10,000 nt of DNA from Asticcacaulis sp. Lineage in GTDB: Bacteria > Pseudomonadota > Alphaproteobacteria > Caulobacterales > Caulobacteraceae. This document shows, in pieces, positions 1 through 7,623 of the stretch. Location: positions 1 through 10,000 of the forward strand of contig NZ_JAIWNX010000107.1 of the NCBI RefSeq assembly GCF_020217185.1, given 5' to 3'. The notes under the pieces are model-generated. The model saw only the letters and a list, made by a program, of their open reading frames with translations. It was not told the DNA's origin and did no database searches. Every line of letters begins with the position of its first letter. Within the stretch, counting starts at the first letter, position 1. A program made the position numbers and the translations under genes.

Positions 1-415
1 CGATGCGGCGGGTGTCTTCGTCCTGAAGATGCGGCAGCGCATAGGCCAGACCAGCATAGTCGTTGATCAGGCGCACCTTGCGCGCCGAGGTGTGGTGCGC
101 CAGCTCGGTTTCCGTCACCAGCCAGTCGAGATTGGTGAACTTGATGGCCCCGTCATTGACCGGCCCGGCCACGGCGATGACCGAAAAATCGAGGTCCGGA
201 CGCCCGCTCAGACCACCAAAATAATCGTCGATGACGGCGTAGAGGTCCTTATAGCCATCCGTATGGAAGCTCTTGAACTCCGTCAGCTTCGTCTGACCCC
301 CGCCCCGTTCGGCAATGGCAAAGCGCGCATTGGTCCCGCCGATATCACCGACAAGGCCCCTGAACACCTGTGACGAAGCAGAAAAGGTGGTCTGATTATC
401 GAAAAGCGCCGTCAT
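1..415 (-). CDS. glk: Glucokinase, 5' part only (gene continues beyond left edge)
   Basis: This is the N-terminal 138 residues of a glucokinase of the E. coli Glk type, which phosphorylates glucose with ATP in the cytoplasm to feed Zwf. Visible motifs are the phosphate-binding GDIGGTNARF (residues 23-32), AVAGPVN (81-87), the sugar-binding TNLDW (94-98) and LINDYAGLAYALP (116-128), in which D119 corresponds to the catalytic Asp of the family's IINDF motif. About 180 residues should be missing, since the family is usually near 320. The ATG lies 6 nt after the edd stop, with a short AAGG stretch spanning that stop as a likely ribosome site, so it is the last visible gene of the zwf-pgl-edd-glk operon and probably translationally linked to edd. 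The roughly 20 residues before the GDIGGTN motif are slightly long, so a later start is possible. The family call is secure. Confidence 0.93.
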   Translation of the reverse strand, partial: MTALFDNQTTFSASSQVFRGLVGDIGGTNARFAIAERGGGQTKLTEFKSFHTDGYKDLYAVIDDYFGGLSGRPDLDFSVIAVAGPVNDGAIKFTNLDWLVTETELAHHTSARKVRLINDYAGLAYALPHLQDEDTRRI

Positions 416-421
416 AATACC

Positions 422-2239
422 TTACCAGAAAACGGAGCCGCCTGAGACGGCTTCGCCGACCAGACGCCTGAACGGCGCGAACAGTTCACGCCCCAGACCG
501 TCGGCATCCGCCGGTCGGGGTGCGCTTTCCCGCGCCATCAATTGCGCTTCATCACCTATGAAGCTCAGGTTCCCGTTTTCACAGTCCACGCGCACAATGT
601 CCCCTGACCGTAGTTTTGAGATCGGTCCGCCGTCAACGGCTTCTGGGGTCAAATGGATGGCCGAAGCCACCTTACCACTGGCCCCCGACATGCGTCCATC
701 CGAGACAAGGGCCACCTTGCGGCCCTGATCCAGCATGGCCGACAGGGAGGGAGTCAGGCTGTGCAGCTCAGGCATACCGTTGGCTTTTGGCCCCTGGAAG
801 CGCACAACGCAAATAAAATCGCCTTCCGGGAGCCTATTTTCCTTGAAGGCCTTCAAAAAATCGTCCTGATCGTCAAAAACGGCGCAGGGGCCTTCGACGA
901 CGCGGTGTTCCGGCTTGACCGCCGAAATCTTGGTCACCGCCACGCCCAGATTGCCGCGTAGCTCACGCAATCCGCCTTCGGGCGAGAACGGGTTGGTCAC
1001 CGGGCGCAGGATGTCGAGGTCGAGCGATTCGGCGGGGGCATCGACCCACACCAGTTGCCCGTCGCGTAAGCTCGGCTCCTTGCCATAGGCGGCCAGACCC
1101 GGCCCCCAGACCGTATTGACATCGCCGTGCAGCAGACCGGCCGACAACAGTTCCTTGATGACAAAGCCGATACCGCCCGCCGCATGGAAGTGGTTCACAT
1201 CGGCCGAGCCGTTGGGATAGACGCGCGCCAGCAGCGGCACGACGCCCGACAGGTCGTTCATGTCTTCGGGTTTCAGGATGATCCCGGCGGCGCGCGCCAT
1301 GGCCGGCAGGTGCAAGGCGTGATTTGTCGAACCGCCCGTGGCCAGAAGCCCGACCACGCCGTTGACGATGGCGCGTTCATCAATGACATCCGCCATATAG
1401 GCCGGCGCATCGCTCAGCGCCGAAGCCTTCGCCGCCCGCTCGACCGCGGCACGCGTCAGGGCGTCACGCAGTTCGCCGCGCGGCGGCACGAAGGCCGCGC
1501 CCGGCACGTGCAGGCCCATGATTTCCATCAGCATCTGGTTGGAATTGGCCGTGCCGTAGAAGGTGCAGGTGCCTTCGGAATGGTAGGAGGCCATTTCGGC
1601 GGCCAGAAGCGCGTCGCGCCCAACCTCGCCCTTGGCATAGGCGGTGCGAATCTTGGCCTTTTCCGGATTGGGCAGGCCCGACGGCATGGGGCCCGACGGC
1701 ACGAAGATCACCGGCAGGTGCCCGAAGGCCAGCGCCCCCATGACCAGACCCGGCACGATCTTGTCGCAGATACCCAGCATCAGAGCGGAATCAAACGCAT
1801 CGTGGCTGAGCGCAATGGCCGTGCCCATGGCGATAACATCGCGCGAAAAGAGGCTCAGCTCCATGCCCGGCTTGCCTTGCGTGACGCCGTCGCACATGGC
1901 GGGGACGCCACCGGCCACCTGAGACGTCGCGCCCACATGGCGGGCATAGTCCAATATCTTTTCCGGATAGCGGTAATAGGGGGCGTGCGCCGACAGCATG
2001 TCGTTATAGGCGGTGACCAAGCCGATATTGGGCACCTTATCGAGCGCCAGAGCCAGCTTGTCCGTCTCGGTCATCGGGGCGGCGACGTGGGCGTAGTTGG
2101 CGCACGACAGCTTCTTGCGGCGCGGCTCACGCGACTTGTAACGCTCGACGCGGGCCAGATATTCGGCGCGCGTGGCCTTGGAGCGCGCGATGATGCGGTC
2201 GGTGACGGACTTGAGAACGGGATGAAGCTCGGTGGTCAT
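422..2239 (-). CDS. edd: Phosphogluconate dehydratase (Entner-Doudoroff)
   Basis: This 605-residue enzyme dehydrates 6-phosphogluconate to 2-keto-3-deoxy-6-phosphogluconate, the first dedicated step of the Entner-Doudoroff pathway. It belongs to the IlvD/Edd family. The three cysteines expected to hold the [4Fe-4S] cluster are visible: C116 in [13 protein letters not shown]158 in GICDKIVPG (the ILVD_EDD signature) and C225 in [26 protein letters not shown] (about 300-312) and [12 protein letters not shown] (513-524) are also conserved family blocks. IlvD is excluded by the Edd-like N-terminus ([15 protein letters not shown]) and by the context. The reading frame is open upstream to an ATG at 2278, but that start would overlap pgl. 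The ATG at 2239 (MTTELHPVL) matches the usual Edd N-terminus and length of about 600, and has an A-rich GAAAAGA sequence before it. It lies 29 nt after pgl and 6 nt before glk in the same operon. Confidence 0.97.
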   Translation of the reverse strand: MTTELHPVLKSVTDRIIARSKATRAEYLARVERYKSREPRRKKLSCANYAHVAAPMTETDKLALALDKVPNIGLVTAYNDMLSAHAPYYRYPEKILDYARHVGATSQVAGGVPAMCDGVTQGKPGMELSLFSRDVIAMGTAIALSHDAFDSALMLGICDKIVPGLVMGALAFGHLPVIFVPSGPMPSGLPNPEKAKIRTAYAKGEVGRDALLAAEMASYHSEGTCTFYGTANSNQMLMEIMGLHVPGAAFVPPRGELRDALTRAAVERAAKASALSDAPAYMADVIDERAIVNGVVGLLATGGSTNHALHLPAMARAAGIILKPEDMNDLSGVVPLLARVYPNGSADVNHFHAAGGIGFVIKELLSAGLLHGDVNTVWGPGLAAYGKEPSLRDGQLVWVDAPAESLDLDILRPVTNPFSPEGGLRELRGNLGVAVTKISAVKPEHRVVEGPCAVFDDQDDFLKAFKENRLPEGDFICVVRFQGPKANGMPELHSLTPSLSAMLDQGRKVALVSDGRMSGASGKVASAIHLTPEAVDGGPISKLRSGDIVRVDCENGNLSFIGDEAQLMARESAPRPADADGLGRELFAPFRRLVGEAVSGGSVFW

Positions 2240-2268
2240 GTTATCTTTTCGCTGTTGAAGGCCGGCCG

Positions 2269-3000
2269 TTACGGACACCAGACGATGTCAACGGGCACGG
2301 GGCATTGGGCGAGGAAGGCACCGATGGGCGCGGTGTCGGGGTTGGGATCGGCAATGGCGGCCATGAGCGCGTCGCGCTTTTCCTGACCGGTGATATATAG
2401 CACGATCCGGCGGGAGCGGTTGAGGGCCTTCACGGTCAATGTGATGCGCGGCAGTTTTGGCTCTGCGCCGCCGCTGGCCGGGGCGACCGGCAGGACCAGC
2501 GCGTCCGTGTCATAGACTGTGGCATTGAGCGCGTGGCCAGGGAAGATCGAGGCGTAGTGCTTGTCCGGCCCCATGCCGAGCAGGGTCAGGTCGAATTCCG
2601 GCGCGTCACCGTCATTAAAGCCGCGCAGCAGAGTCTCGGCCTGTTGCGCGCACAGGCCTGCGTCGCTGAGATCACGGATCAGGGTGTCAAAGCGCATCCC
2701 TTTGGCGATCACCGGCGCGGCGGCCTCGGCCATCATCTTCGTGTTGGAGGCCGCGTCATCGACCGGCACAAAGCGCTCATCGACCTGAGACAGGGTTACC
2801 TTGTCCCACGGCAGGTCCAGCGTATCGAGCTGCTGATAGACGGGCTTCGGCGTACCGCCCCCGGCTCCGATCCACAGGGCCTGACCGCGCTTGGCAATGG
2901 CGGCGGACAGGGCCTCGGCAATGGCCGCCAGGACGGCGGTTTCGGCCTCGGCCGCGCTGTCGAAGGTGCGCAGGCGGTGAATGCCCAGGGCCTCAGTCAT
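2269..3000 (-). CDS. pgl: 6-phosphogluconolactonase
   Basis: This 243-residue protein hydrolyses 6-phosphoglucono-delta-lactone, the Zwf product, to 6-phosphogluconate. It is of the DevB/SOL (glucosamine-6-phosphate isomerase-like) family. Visible blocks are [11 protein letters not shown] (45-55), [20 protein letters not shown] (71-90) and [16 protein letters not shown] (141-156), where H148 should be the catalytic base. The last block usually reads GMGxDGHTASLFPG. Here the Gly before the His is Lys and the Thr after it is Tyr, an unusual variant. [27 protein letters not shown] (186-212) is the usual C-terminal strand region. Length is normal for the family. The ATG lies inside the end of zwf (ATGACTGA, 8-nt overlap), which suggests translational coupling. 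edd follows after 29 nt. Confidence 0.95.
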   Translation of the reverse strand: MTEALGIHRLRTFDSAAEAETAVLAAIAEALSAAIAKRGQALWIGAGGGTPKPVYQQLDTLDLPWDKVTLSQVDERFVPVDDAASNTKMMAEAAAPVIAKGMRFDTLIRDLSDAGLCAQQAETLLRGFNDGDAPEFDLTLLGMGPDKHYASIFPGHALNATVYDTDALVLPVAPASGGAEPKLPRITLTVKALNRSRRIVLYITGQEKRDALMAAIADPNPDTAPIGAFLAQCPVPVDIVWCP

Positions 3001-4474
3001 TCCACACCCGATGGTCGCGGTCGAGCAGCATATAGGCGCTCATCGGACCATTGGTCCCGGCGGGGTAGATTTGCGGCTTGGGATAGGCTTCGGCCCACGC
3101 CGCCGAAATACCATCGACCCACGCCCAGGCGGCTTCGACCTCATCGCGGCGCACGAAGGCGGCGTTATTGCCGTTCAGTGCATCGAGGATCAGGCGTTCA
3201 TAGGCGATGCGACGGCGCGGCGGCTTGTCACCATTGCCATCAAAGGCGTTGGACAGCGACAGCGACAGGTCGAGCGGCTGAAGCTGCATGCCATCAGCGC
3301 TAAGGCCCGGTGCCTTGTTCATCACCGTCAGCTTGATGTCTTCGTCCGGTTGCAGGCGGATGACCAGACGGTTGGGCTGCGCCGCCGAACCGAAGATCGA
3401 ATGCGGCACCGGGCGGAACTGGATCACCACCTCGGTGGTGCGCGACGGCAGGGTCTTGCCCGTGCGCAGATAGAAGGGTGTGCCGGCCCAGCGCCAGTTG
3501 GCGATTTCGGCCTTGATGGCGACATAGGTTTCGGTGTTGGAGGGCGAGCCCTTTTCGGCCTCATAACCCGCCACCTGCTTGCCTTCGGCAAAGCCCGGAC
3601 CGTACTGACCACGCGCCGTCACATCGCGCACATTATCCGCGGTGATCGGTTTCAGCGACCGCAGCACCTTGACCTTTTCATCGCGCAGCGCATCGGCATT
3701 GAAGTTCGACGGCGGCTCCATGGCCAGCAGGCAGACCAGTTGCAACAGGTGGTTCTGCACCATGTCGCGCAGCGCCCCGTAATCGTCGTAATAGCCCAGA
3801 CGATCGCCCGTGCCGACGGTTTCCGAAACGGTGACCTGCACGTGGTCGATCGACTGCGCGTTCCACAGCGGTTCAAACACCGTATTGGCAAAGCGCAGGG
3901 CCAGCAGGTTCTGCACCGTCTCCTTGCCGAGATAGTGGTCGATGCGGAAGGTGCGCGCTTCGTCAAAGGCGTGGGCGACCGAATCGTTGATCACCTTCGA
4001 TGAGGCCAGATCACGCCCCAGCGGCTTTTCGATAATCACACGGTTGGGGGCCTTGCTCAGACCCGCGCTTTCCAGATGTTCGCAGATCGGCTTGAACAGC
4101 GACGGCGACACGGAGAGGAAATAGACGACGTCAAGCGCCTCAGGCTCACCCAGTTCGGCCTTCAGCTTGGCCCCCCACTGCGGGTCGGAAGCATCGAGCG
4201 CGATATGGCTGAGGCGCGGCAGGAACTGATCGAGCGTCGTCGCTTCGAGATCGGCCCCGATGCGCTTTTGAACGGCGGCGCTGACACGCTCAAGGAAGGC
4301 CGGGCGGTCCACCGCCTCACGCGCCACCGAAATGATGCGCAGGTCCTTATCCAGAAAACCGTCCTGATCCAGCATGGCCAGAGACGGCCACAACATGCGC
4401 AGCGCCAGATCACCGGTGCCGCCGACGAGGACGAAGACGGGTTTACGATTCGCAGAAGAAGTCGATAAGCTCAC
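2993..4474 (-). CDS. zwf: Glucose-6-phosphate 1-dehydrogenase (GTG start)
   Basis: This 493-residue enzyme oxidises glucose-6-phosphate to 6-phosphogluconolactone with NAD(P)+ and is the first gene of the operon. The dinucleotide-binding loop GGTGDLA is at 18-24, EKPLGRD at 149-155, the active-site signature RIDHYLGKE at 177-185 and the catalytic His in QNHLLQ at H242. The loop is followed by LRMLWPS, so two lysines found in many homologues (GDLAKRK) are Leu and Met here. The frame is open to an ATG at 4555, which would add 27 unconserved residues crossing the promoter region. The GTG at 4474 gives the normal family length and has AGGA at 4483-4486, eight bases upstream, so I chose it. The stop overlaps the pgl start by 8 nt. 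A LacI-type operator about 90 bp upstream suggests sugar-controlled expression. Confidence 0.96.
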   Translation of the reverse strand: MSLSTSSANRKPVFVLVGGTGDLALRMLWPSLAMLDQDGFLDKDLRIISVAREAVDRPAFLERVSAAVQKRIGADLEATTLDQFLPRLSHIALDASDPQWGAKLKAELGEPEALDVVYFLSVSPSLFKPICEHLESAGLSKAPNRVIIEKPLGRDLASSKVINDSVAHAFDEARTFRIDHYLGKETVQNLLALRFANTVFEPLWNAQSIDHVQVTVSETVGTGDRLGYYDDYGALRDMVQNHLLQLVCLLAMEPPSNFNADALRDEKVKVLRSLKPITADNVRDVTARGQYGPGFAEGKQVAGYEAEKGSPSNTETYVAIKAEIANWRWAGTPFYLRTGKTLPSRTTEVVIQFRPVPHSIFGSAAQPNRLVIRLQPDEDIKLTVMNKAPGLSADGMQLQPLDLSLSLSNAFDGNGDKPPRRRIAYERLILDALNGNNAAFVRRDEVEAAWAWVDGISAAWAEAYPKPQIYPAGTNGPMSAYMLLDRDHRVWND

Positions 4475-4482
4475 GATAGGGT

Positions 4483-4486
4483 TCCT
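4483..4486 (-). promoter_or_regulatory. Shine-Dalgarno sequence deciding the zwf GTG start
   Basis: The minus strand reads AGGA, then eight bases (ACCCTATC), then GTG at 4474. This spacing fits a ribosome binding site and supports the GTG over the upstream in-frame ATG at 4555, which would place coding sequence over the -10 of the downstream promoter candidate. Confidence 0.65.
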
Positions 4487-4527
4487 GGGTCTTGGCGAGG
4501 TGACGTCGGGCCTTTTTAGCAGGCGGC

Positions 4528-4555
4528 TTATTACGCAAACGTCACAGCGCGTCAA
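4528..4555 (-). promoter_or_regulatory. Candidate downstream zwf promoter (P2)
   Basis: On the minus strand, TTGACG (4555-4550) and TAATAA (4533-4528) are separated by 16 bp, a good match to a housekeeping sigma-70 type promoter. The predicted start would be near 4521, giving a leader of roughly 45 nt before the zwf GTG. The 14-bp palindrome lies just upstream of this -35, and an imperfect copy of its GCGCTGT half lies between the hexamers. No transcript data are available. Confidence 0.45.
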
Positions 4556-4562
4556 AAAATTT

Positions 4563-4576
4563 TGACAGCGCTGTCA
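4563..4576. promoter_or_regulatory. LacI-family-type operator palindrome upstream of zwf
   Basis: TGACAGCGCTGTCA is a perfect 14-bp inverted repeat centred on CG and fits the general LacI/GalR operator pattern TGNNANCGNTNNCA. It overlaps the -10 hexamer of candidate promoter P1 and lies directly upstream of the -35 of P2, so a bound protein could block P1. I infer that a LacI-type sugar-responsive regulator controls the zwf-pgl-edd-glk operon. No such regulator gene is in the window. Confidence 0.65.
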
Positions 4577-4601
4577 TAACGCGCGTCCGCCTGCGGGTCA
4601 A
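4573..4601 (-). promoter_or_regulatory. Candidate upstream zwf promoter (P1) overlapping the operator
   Basis: On the minus strand, TTGACC (4601-4596) and TATGAC (4578-4573) are separated by 17 bp. The start would fall near 4566, inside the palindromic operator, giving a leader of about 90 nt to the zwf GTG. Both hexamers are close to consensus and the placement is typical of a repressor-controlled promoter. Its activity is inferred only. Confidence 0.5.
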
Positions 4602-4693
4602 GCTGGGAATTCGCTCTGAGTCTGTATATAGGGGCCGGGGCCGCGCCTCAAGGTATTAAATTGGTATTATCGTGGTGCGGAGGCTGTTATAGC
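4602..4693. other. Spacer between ppc stop and zwf promoters
   Basis: This is non-coding. Right after the ppc stop there is a 5-bp inverted repeat, AGGCT/AGCCT (4681-4695), with no T-run, so it is a weak terminator at best. GGTATTA occurs twice with starts 11 bp apart (4652-4658 and 4663-4669). A GC-only block is at 4631-4646, and a GAGTC site of the CcrM (GANTC) methylation type is at 4618-4622. With no convincing terminator, some ppc read-through into zwf is possible. Confidence 0.4.
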
Positions 4694-7366
4694 CTACCCC
4701 GTATTGCGCAGGGCCGAGGCGATGCCGTTGACGGTCAGTTGCATAGCCAGCTTGACCAGCTTGTGCTTGTTGCCTTCGCGGCGCTTTTTCAGCAGCTTGA
4801 CCTGCATGCGGTTAAGCGTCTGAAGCAGGGCGTGCGAGCGTTCAATCGAACCGCGCAACTGCTCATGGGTGGACAGAAGCGTACCCGCCTTGCGAATGCG
4901 TTTGGCCAGCGCCGTCATCTCTTCGTGCTCCTGACGGATGGTGGCGAAGATGCGTTGCGCCTCGACCGGATCGGAGGCCATGCCGGCATAGAGCGCGGCC
5001 ATCTCCATATCCGACTTGGCCAGCGCCATCTCCATATTGGCCAGGAAGACCTCGAAGAAGTCCCATTCGTTGCACATGTCGATCAGGGTCTGGTCATCGA
5101 CCCCCAGCGCCTTGACCGCAGCGTTGAAGCCGTAGAAGCCCGGCAGGACCATGCGCGACTGCGACCACGAAAAGACCCACGGAATGGCGCGCAGGTCCTC
5201 GATCTTGCCCGACTTGGTGCGCGAGGCCGGGCGCGAACCGATCTTGAGGTCGGAAATCTCCGAAATCGGCGTCACCGAACGGAAGAAGTCGAGGAAGTGC
5301 GGGTCGTCATAGACCAGGGCGCGATAGGCGTCGAATGAGGCCTTGCACAACTGATCCATCAGCGGGCCATACTTGGCTTCGGCCTCGGATTCCTTGATGT
5401 GGTGGGCGTCGCGCTCCTTGACCGGCAGCGAGGCGAGGAAGACCGCCGCCGCGAAAGAATCGAGCGTCTTGCCCGCCGTTGTCTGATTGCCAAACTTGCG
5501 CGCGATCATTTCACCCTGTTCGGTGACGCGGATCTGACCGCCGACCGTGCCTTCAGGCTGAGCCATGATAGCGTTGAAGGACGGGCCGCCGCCGCGACCG
5601 ACCGAACCGCCGCGACCGTGGAAGAGGCGCAGCGCCACGCCCTTCTGATTGCACACGGCCTTGATGGCCGATGAGGCCTTATGCAGGCTCCAGCGTGAGG
5701 CCGTATAGCCGCCGTCCTTGTTGGAGTCCGAATAGCCGAGCATGACCTCCTGCACCGCCGGACGCCCCATCAGCGAGCGCATGGCGGGCAGACCCAGCCA
5801 GCGCTTCATGATGTCGGGCGCGGCCTCAAGGTCTTCGATGGTTTCAAACAAAGGCGACACGCGGATCATGGTGTGCGGCGACGGCCCGCCATAGACCAGA
5901 CCGGCCTGTTTCAGCAGCACCAGCGGCTCAAGGATGTCCGACACCGACTTGGCCATCGACACCACATAGGCCCCGATCGCGTCCGGCCCGAAGGTGCGGA
6001 TCACTTCGGCCGCCGCGTCGATGATGCGCAGTTCGCGGCGCGTCTCATCGGAATATTTGGCGAAGGGCCAGCGCAGCAGACGATCATTGGTCAGTTCCGC
6101 CACCAGCGCCGACACGCGCTCGTTTTCCGACAGCGAGCTATAGTCGAGCAGTTCCGACGACTGCGCAAACAGTTCGGCGATCACGCGCTCATGCACGGCG
6201 GAGTTTTGCCGCATGTCGAGCGACAACAGGTGGAAGCCGCACGAGCGCGCGATCTGGATGGTGCTTTTCAGCGTCCGCCCCACCAGCCGCTTGCCGCCAT
6301 ATTCGATCAGCGAATCGCGGATGATCAGCAGATCGCGGACAAAGTTTTCCGACGTCTCATAGGCCCCGGCCAGCGGCGAAGCCAGCGGGTGCGGCAGTTT
6401 GAGAATGGCCTGCCAGGTCGAGGCCAGCCGCGTCTTGATAAAGGTGATGGCGCGGCGATAGGGCTCATCGACGCGGTGCACATTGGTGTCGGACGATTTG
6501 CGCGCCAGCTCCAGTAGCGCATCGGTGACGGGCGCCAGTTCCTCGGACAGGGTCAGTTCGATATCGAGCTTGTCGAGTTGCTGGAAATAGAAGTCGAGCA
6601 CCAGCTTCGCCTGATTGTGGAAGGCGTAGTTCATCGTCGTGTCATCGACGTGCGGGTGGCCGTCGCGGTCACCCCCGATCCACGAGCCGAGTTTCAGCAC
6701 GTTGGGCAGTTCGCCTTCCAGCTCGATCTCGCGGTTCCAGTCGCCATAAAGCTCAACCAGCGCCGGCAGGATGGCGCGACGTACCGCCCCAAGCGAGTTC
6801 TGAATCTCATCGGCGACCGTGATGCGTTCGGGGCGATTAAGGCGCGTATTGAACAGCAGAGCCACGGCGCGGAACAGGTCCTCTTCCAGCGCCTTGCGCT
6901 CCGAGGCGCGGGTCGTGCGCTCATAGGACGACAGGAATTGCGTGATGTCGTATTCGCGCTCCACCACCGAGGCGCGGCGCATTTCGGTCGGGTGCGCCGT
7001 AAACACCGGCGAGGCCAGAATGCCGTTCAGAGTCTCTTCGATCTCGGCCTGCGAATGGCCCTTGGCGCGCGCCTGATGCACGGCATTGGCCAGAGTGATG
7101 GCCTCCTGCGTCCCCGGAAAGGTCTCGACACGCTTGAGATTGGCCACGTCCTCGGACAGGACGGTCAGGGTGGACAGGCAGGTCAGGACGCGCGCCGCGT
7201 GGGCGGCCTCGGATTCGCTTAAATCATCGACATCGGCATTGTCGGCGCGCAGCGCCTCGATCTTCGACAACACACTGCCGCGCCCGAAACTGTTGACGGC
7301 GTCAGTCAGAAACCCCTCCAGCATGGCGGTGTTCTGCTTGACGTGATCGATCATAGCGTCGGTCAT
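4694..7366 (-). CDS. ppc: Phosphoenolpyruvate carboxylase
   Basis: This 890-residue cytoplasmic enzyme carboxylates PEP with bicarbonate to oxaloacetate, refilling the TCA cycle. Visible motifs include VFTAHPTEMRR with catalytic H125, GGDRDGHP (231-238), LDMRQNSAVH with R386 (383-392), GYSDSNKDGG with K550 (544-553) and FHGRGGSVGRGGGP with R585 and R591 (582-595). IGSRPASR (709-716) and the C-terminal NTG (888-890) follow. By position, K784, R843 and N888 look like the aspartate-feedback residues known from E. coli PEPC (K773, R832, N881), so allosteric inhibition by aspartate is likely. GGDRDGHP has His where many homologues have Asn. The length is normal for bacteria. The ATG at 7366 is preceded by AGAGG at 7374-7378 with a 7-base gap. 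It lies upstream of zwf on the same strand, 219 bp away, and is probably a separate transcription unit. Confidence 0.98.
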   Translation of the reverse strand: MTDAMIDHVKQNTAMLEGFLTDAVNSFGRGSVLSKIEALRADNADVDDLSESEAAHAARVLTCLSTLTVLSEDVANLKRVETFPGTQEAITLANAVHQARAKGHSQAEIEETLNGILASPVFTAHPTEMRRASVVEREYDITQFLSSYERTTRASERKALEEDLFRAVALLFNTRLNRPERITVADEIQNSLGAVRRAILPALVELYGDWNREIELEGELPNVLKLGSWIGGDRDGHPHVDDTTMNYAFHNQAKLVLDFYFQQLDKLDIELTLSEELAPVTDALLELARKSSDTNVHRVDEPYRRAITFIKTRLASTWQAILKLPHPLASPLAGAYETSENFVRDLLIIRDSLIEYGGKRLVGRTLKSTIQIARSCGFHLLSLDMRQNSAVHERVIAELFAQSSELLDYSSLSENERVSALVAELTNDRLLRWPFAKYSDETRRELRIIDAAAEVIRTFGPDAIGAYVVSMAKSVSDILEPLVLLKQAGLVYGGPSPHTMIRVSPLFETIEDLEAAPDIMKRWLGLPAMRSLMGRPAVQEVMLGYSDSNKDGGYTASRWSLHKASSAIKAVCNQKGVALRLFHGRGGSVGRGGGPSFNAIMAQPEGTVGGQIRVTEQGEMIARKFGNQTTAGKTLDSFAAAVFLASLPVKERDAHHIKESEAEAKYGPLMDQLCKASFDAYRALVYDDPHFLDFFRSVTPISEISDLKIGSRPASRTKSGKIEDLRAIPWVFSWSQSRMVLPGFYGFNAAVKALGVDDQTLIDMCNEWDFFEVFLANMEMALAKSDMEMAALYAGMASDPVEAQRIFATIRQEHEEMTALAKRIRKAGTLLSTHEQLRGSIERSHALLQTLNRMQVKLLKKRREGNKHKLVKLAMQLTVNGIASALRNTG

Positions 7367-7520
7367 CGGCGGGCCTCTTTTTTTAAGTCTATCGGTGCAG
7401 CCTGAGGCGTGTGCGGGAACCGGGCGGGTCTGAGCGGGCGGGTTGGCATCGGCTCAGGGCAGGCAAGGCTGAGGACACACAAAACCTGCCGCAGACGGCA
7501 GACCTCAGGCAGGAATTTCT
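7367..7520 (-). promoter_or_regulatory. Structured 5' leader of ppc (non-coding)
   Basis: This is the probable untranslated leader if ppc starts from the promoter candidate at 7523-7550. It contains a perfect 6-bp hairpin with a 4-base loop, CTGCCG/CGGCAG (7486-7501). On the minus strand this is followed by GTTTTGTG. Several complementary segments can also pair in other ways: CCTGAGG (7401-7407) with CCTCAGG (7503-7509), and CCTGCC (7485-7490) with GGCAGG (7508-7513). I recognise no known riboswitch class. A T-rich run on the plus strand (A-run on minus) at 7378-7384 lies just before the ribosome site. Confidence 0.35.
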
Positions 7521-7522
7521 CC

Positions 7523-7550
7523 ACCCTAACGCAAAATTTGTGCGCCGCAA
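7523..7550 (-). promoter_or_regulatory. Candidate ppc promoter
   Basis: On the minus strand, TTGCGG (7550-7545) and TAGGGT (7528-7523) are separated by 16 bp and are moderate matches to sigma-70 elements. The start would be near 7516, about 150 nt before the ppc ATG. The rest of the stretch up to 7680 is more AT-rich than the flanking genes and contains no ORF I would support, so other promoters could lie there. Confidence 0.3.
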
Positions 7551-7623
7551 GAGGGTTTAGGCGCAGATTTTTGCACCGCGATAATATGACGAATAATTAC
7601 AAACGCTTGCCCGGTGACCCTGC

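Noticed and set aside
2240..2278. 13-residue N-terminal extension of Edd from the ATG at 2278
   Set aside because: It overlaps the end of pgl and is not part of the conserved Edd N-terminus. The ATG at 2239 fits length and context.
1127..2386. Long plus-strand open frame (419 codons) antisense to edd
   Set aside because: Edd is unmistakable on the other strand. The antisense frame gives a low-complexity Arg/His/Gly-rich product typical of reading GC-rich genes backwards.
2981..4003. Plus-strand open frame (340 codons) antisense to zwf
   Set aside because: It lies wholly within the convincing zwf gene and has an Arg/His-rich composition with no recognisable motif.
4475..4555. 27-residue N-terminal extension of Zwf from the ATG at 4555
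   Set aside because: It would cover a promoter -10. The GTG at 4474 has a ribosome site and gives the family's normal length and N-terminus.
4681..4695. Inverted repeat AGGCT/AGCCT at the ppc stop as a terminator
   Set aside because: The stem is only 5 bp, it includes the stop codon and no T-run follows, so I do not call it a terminator.
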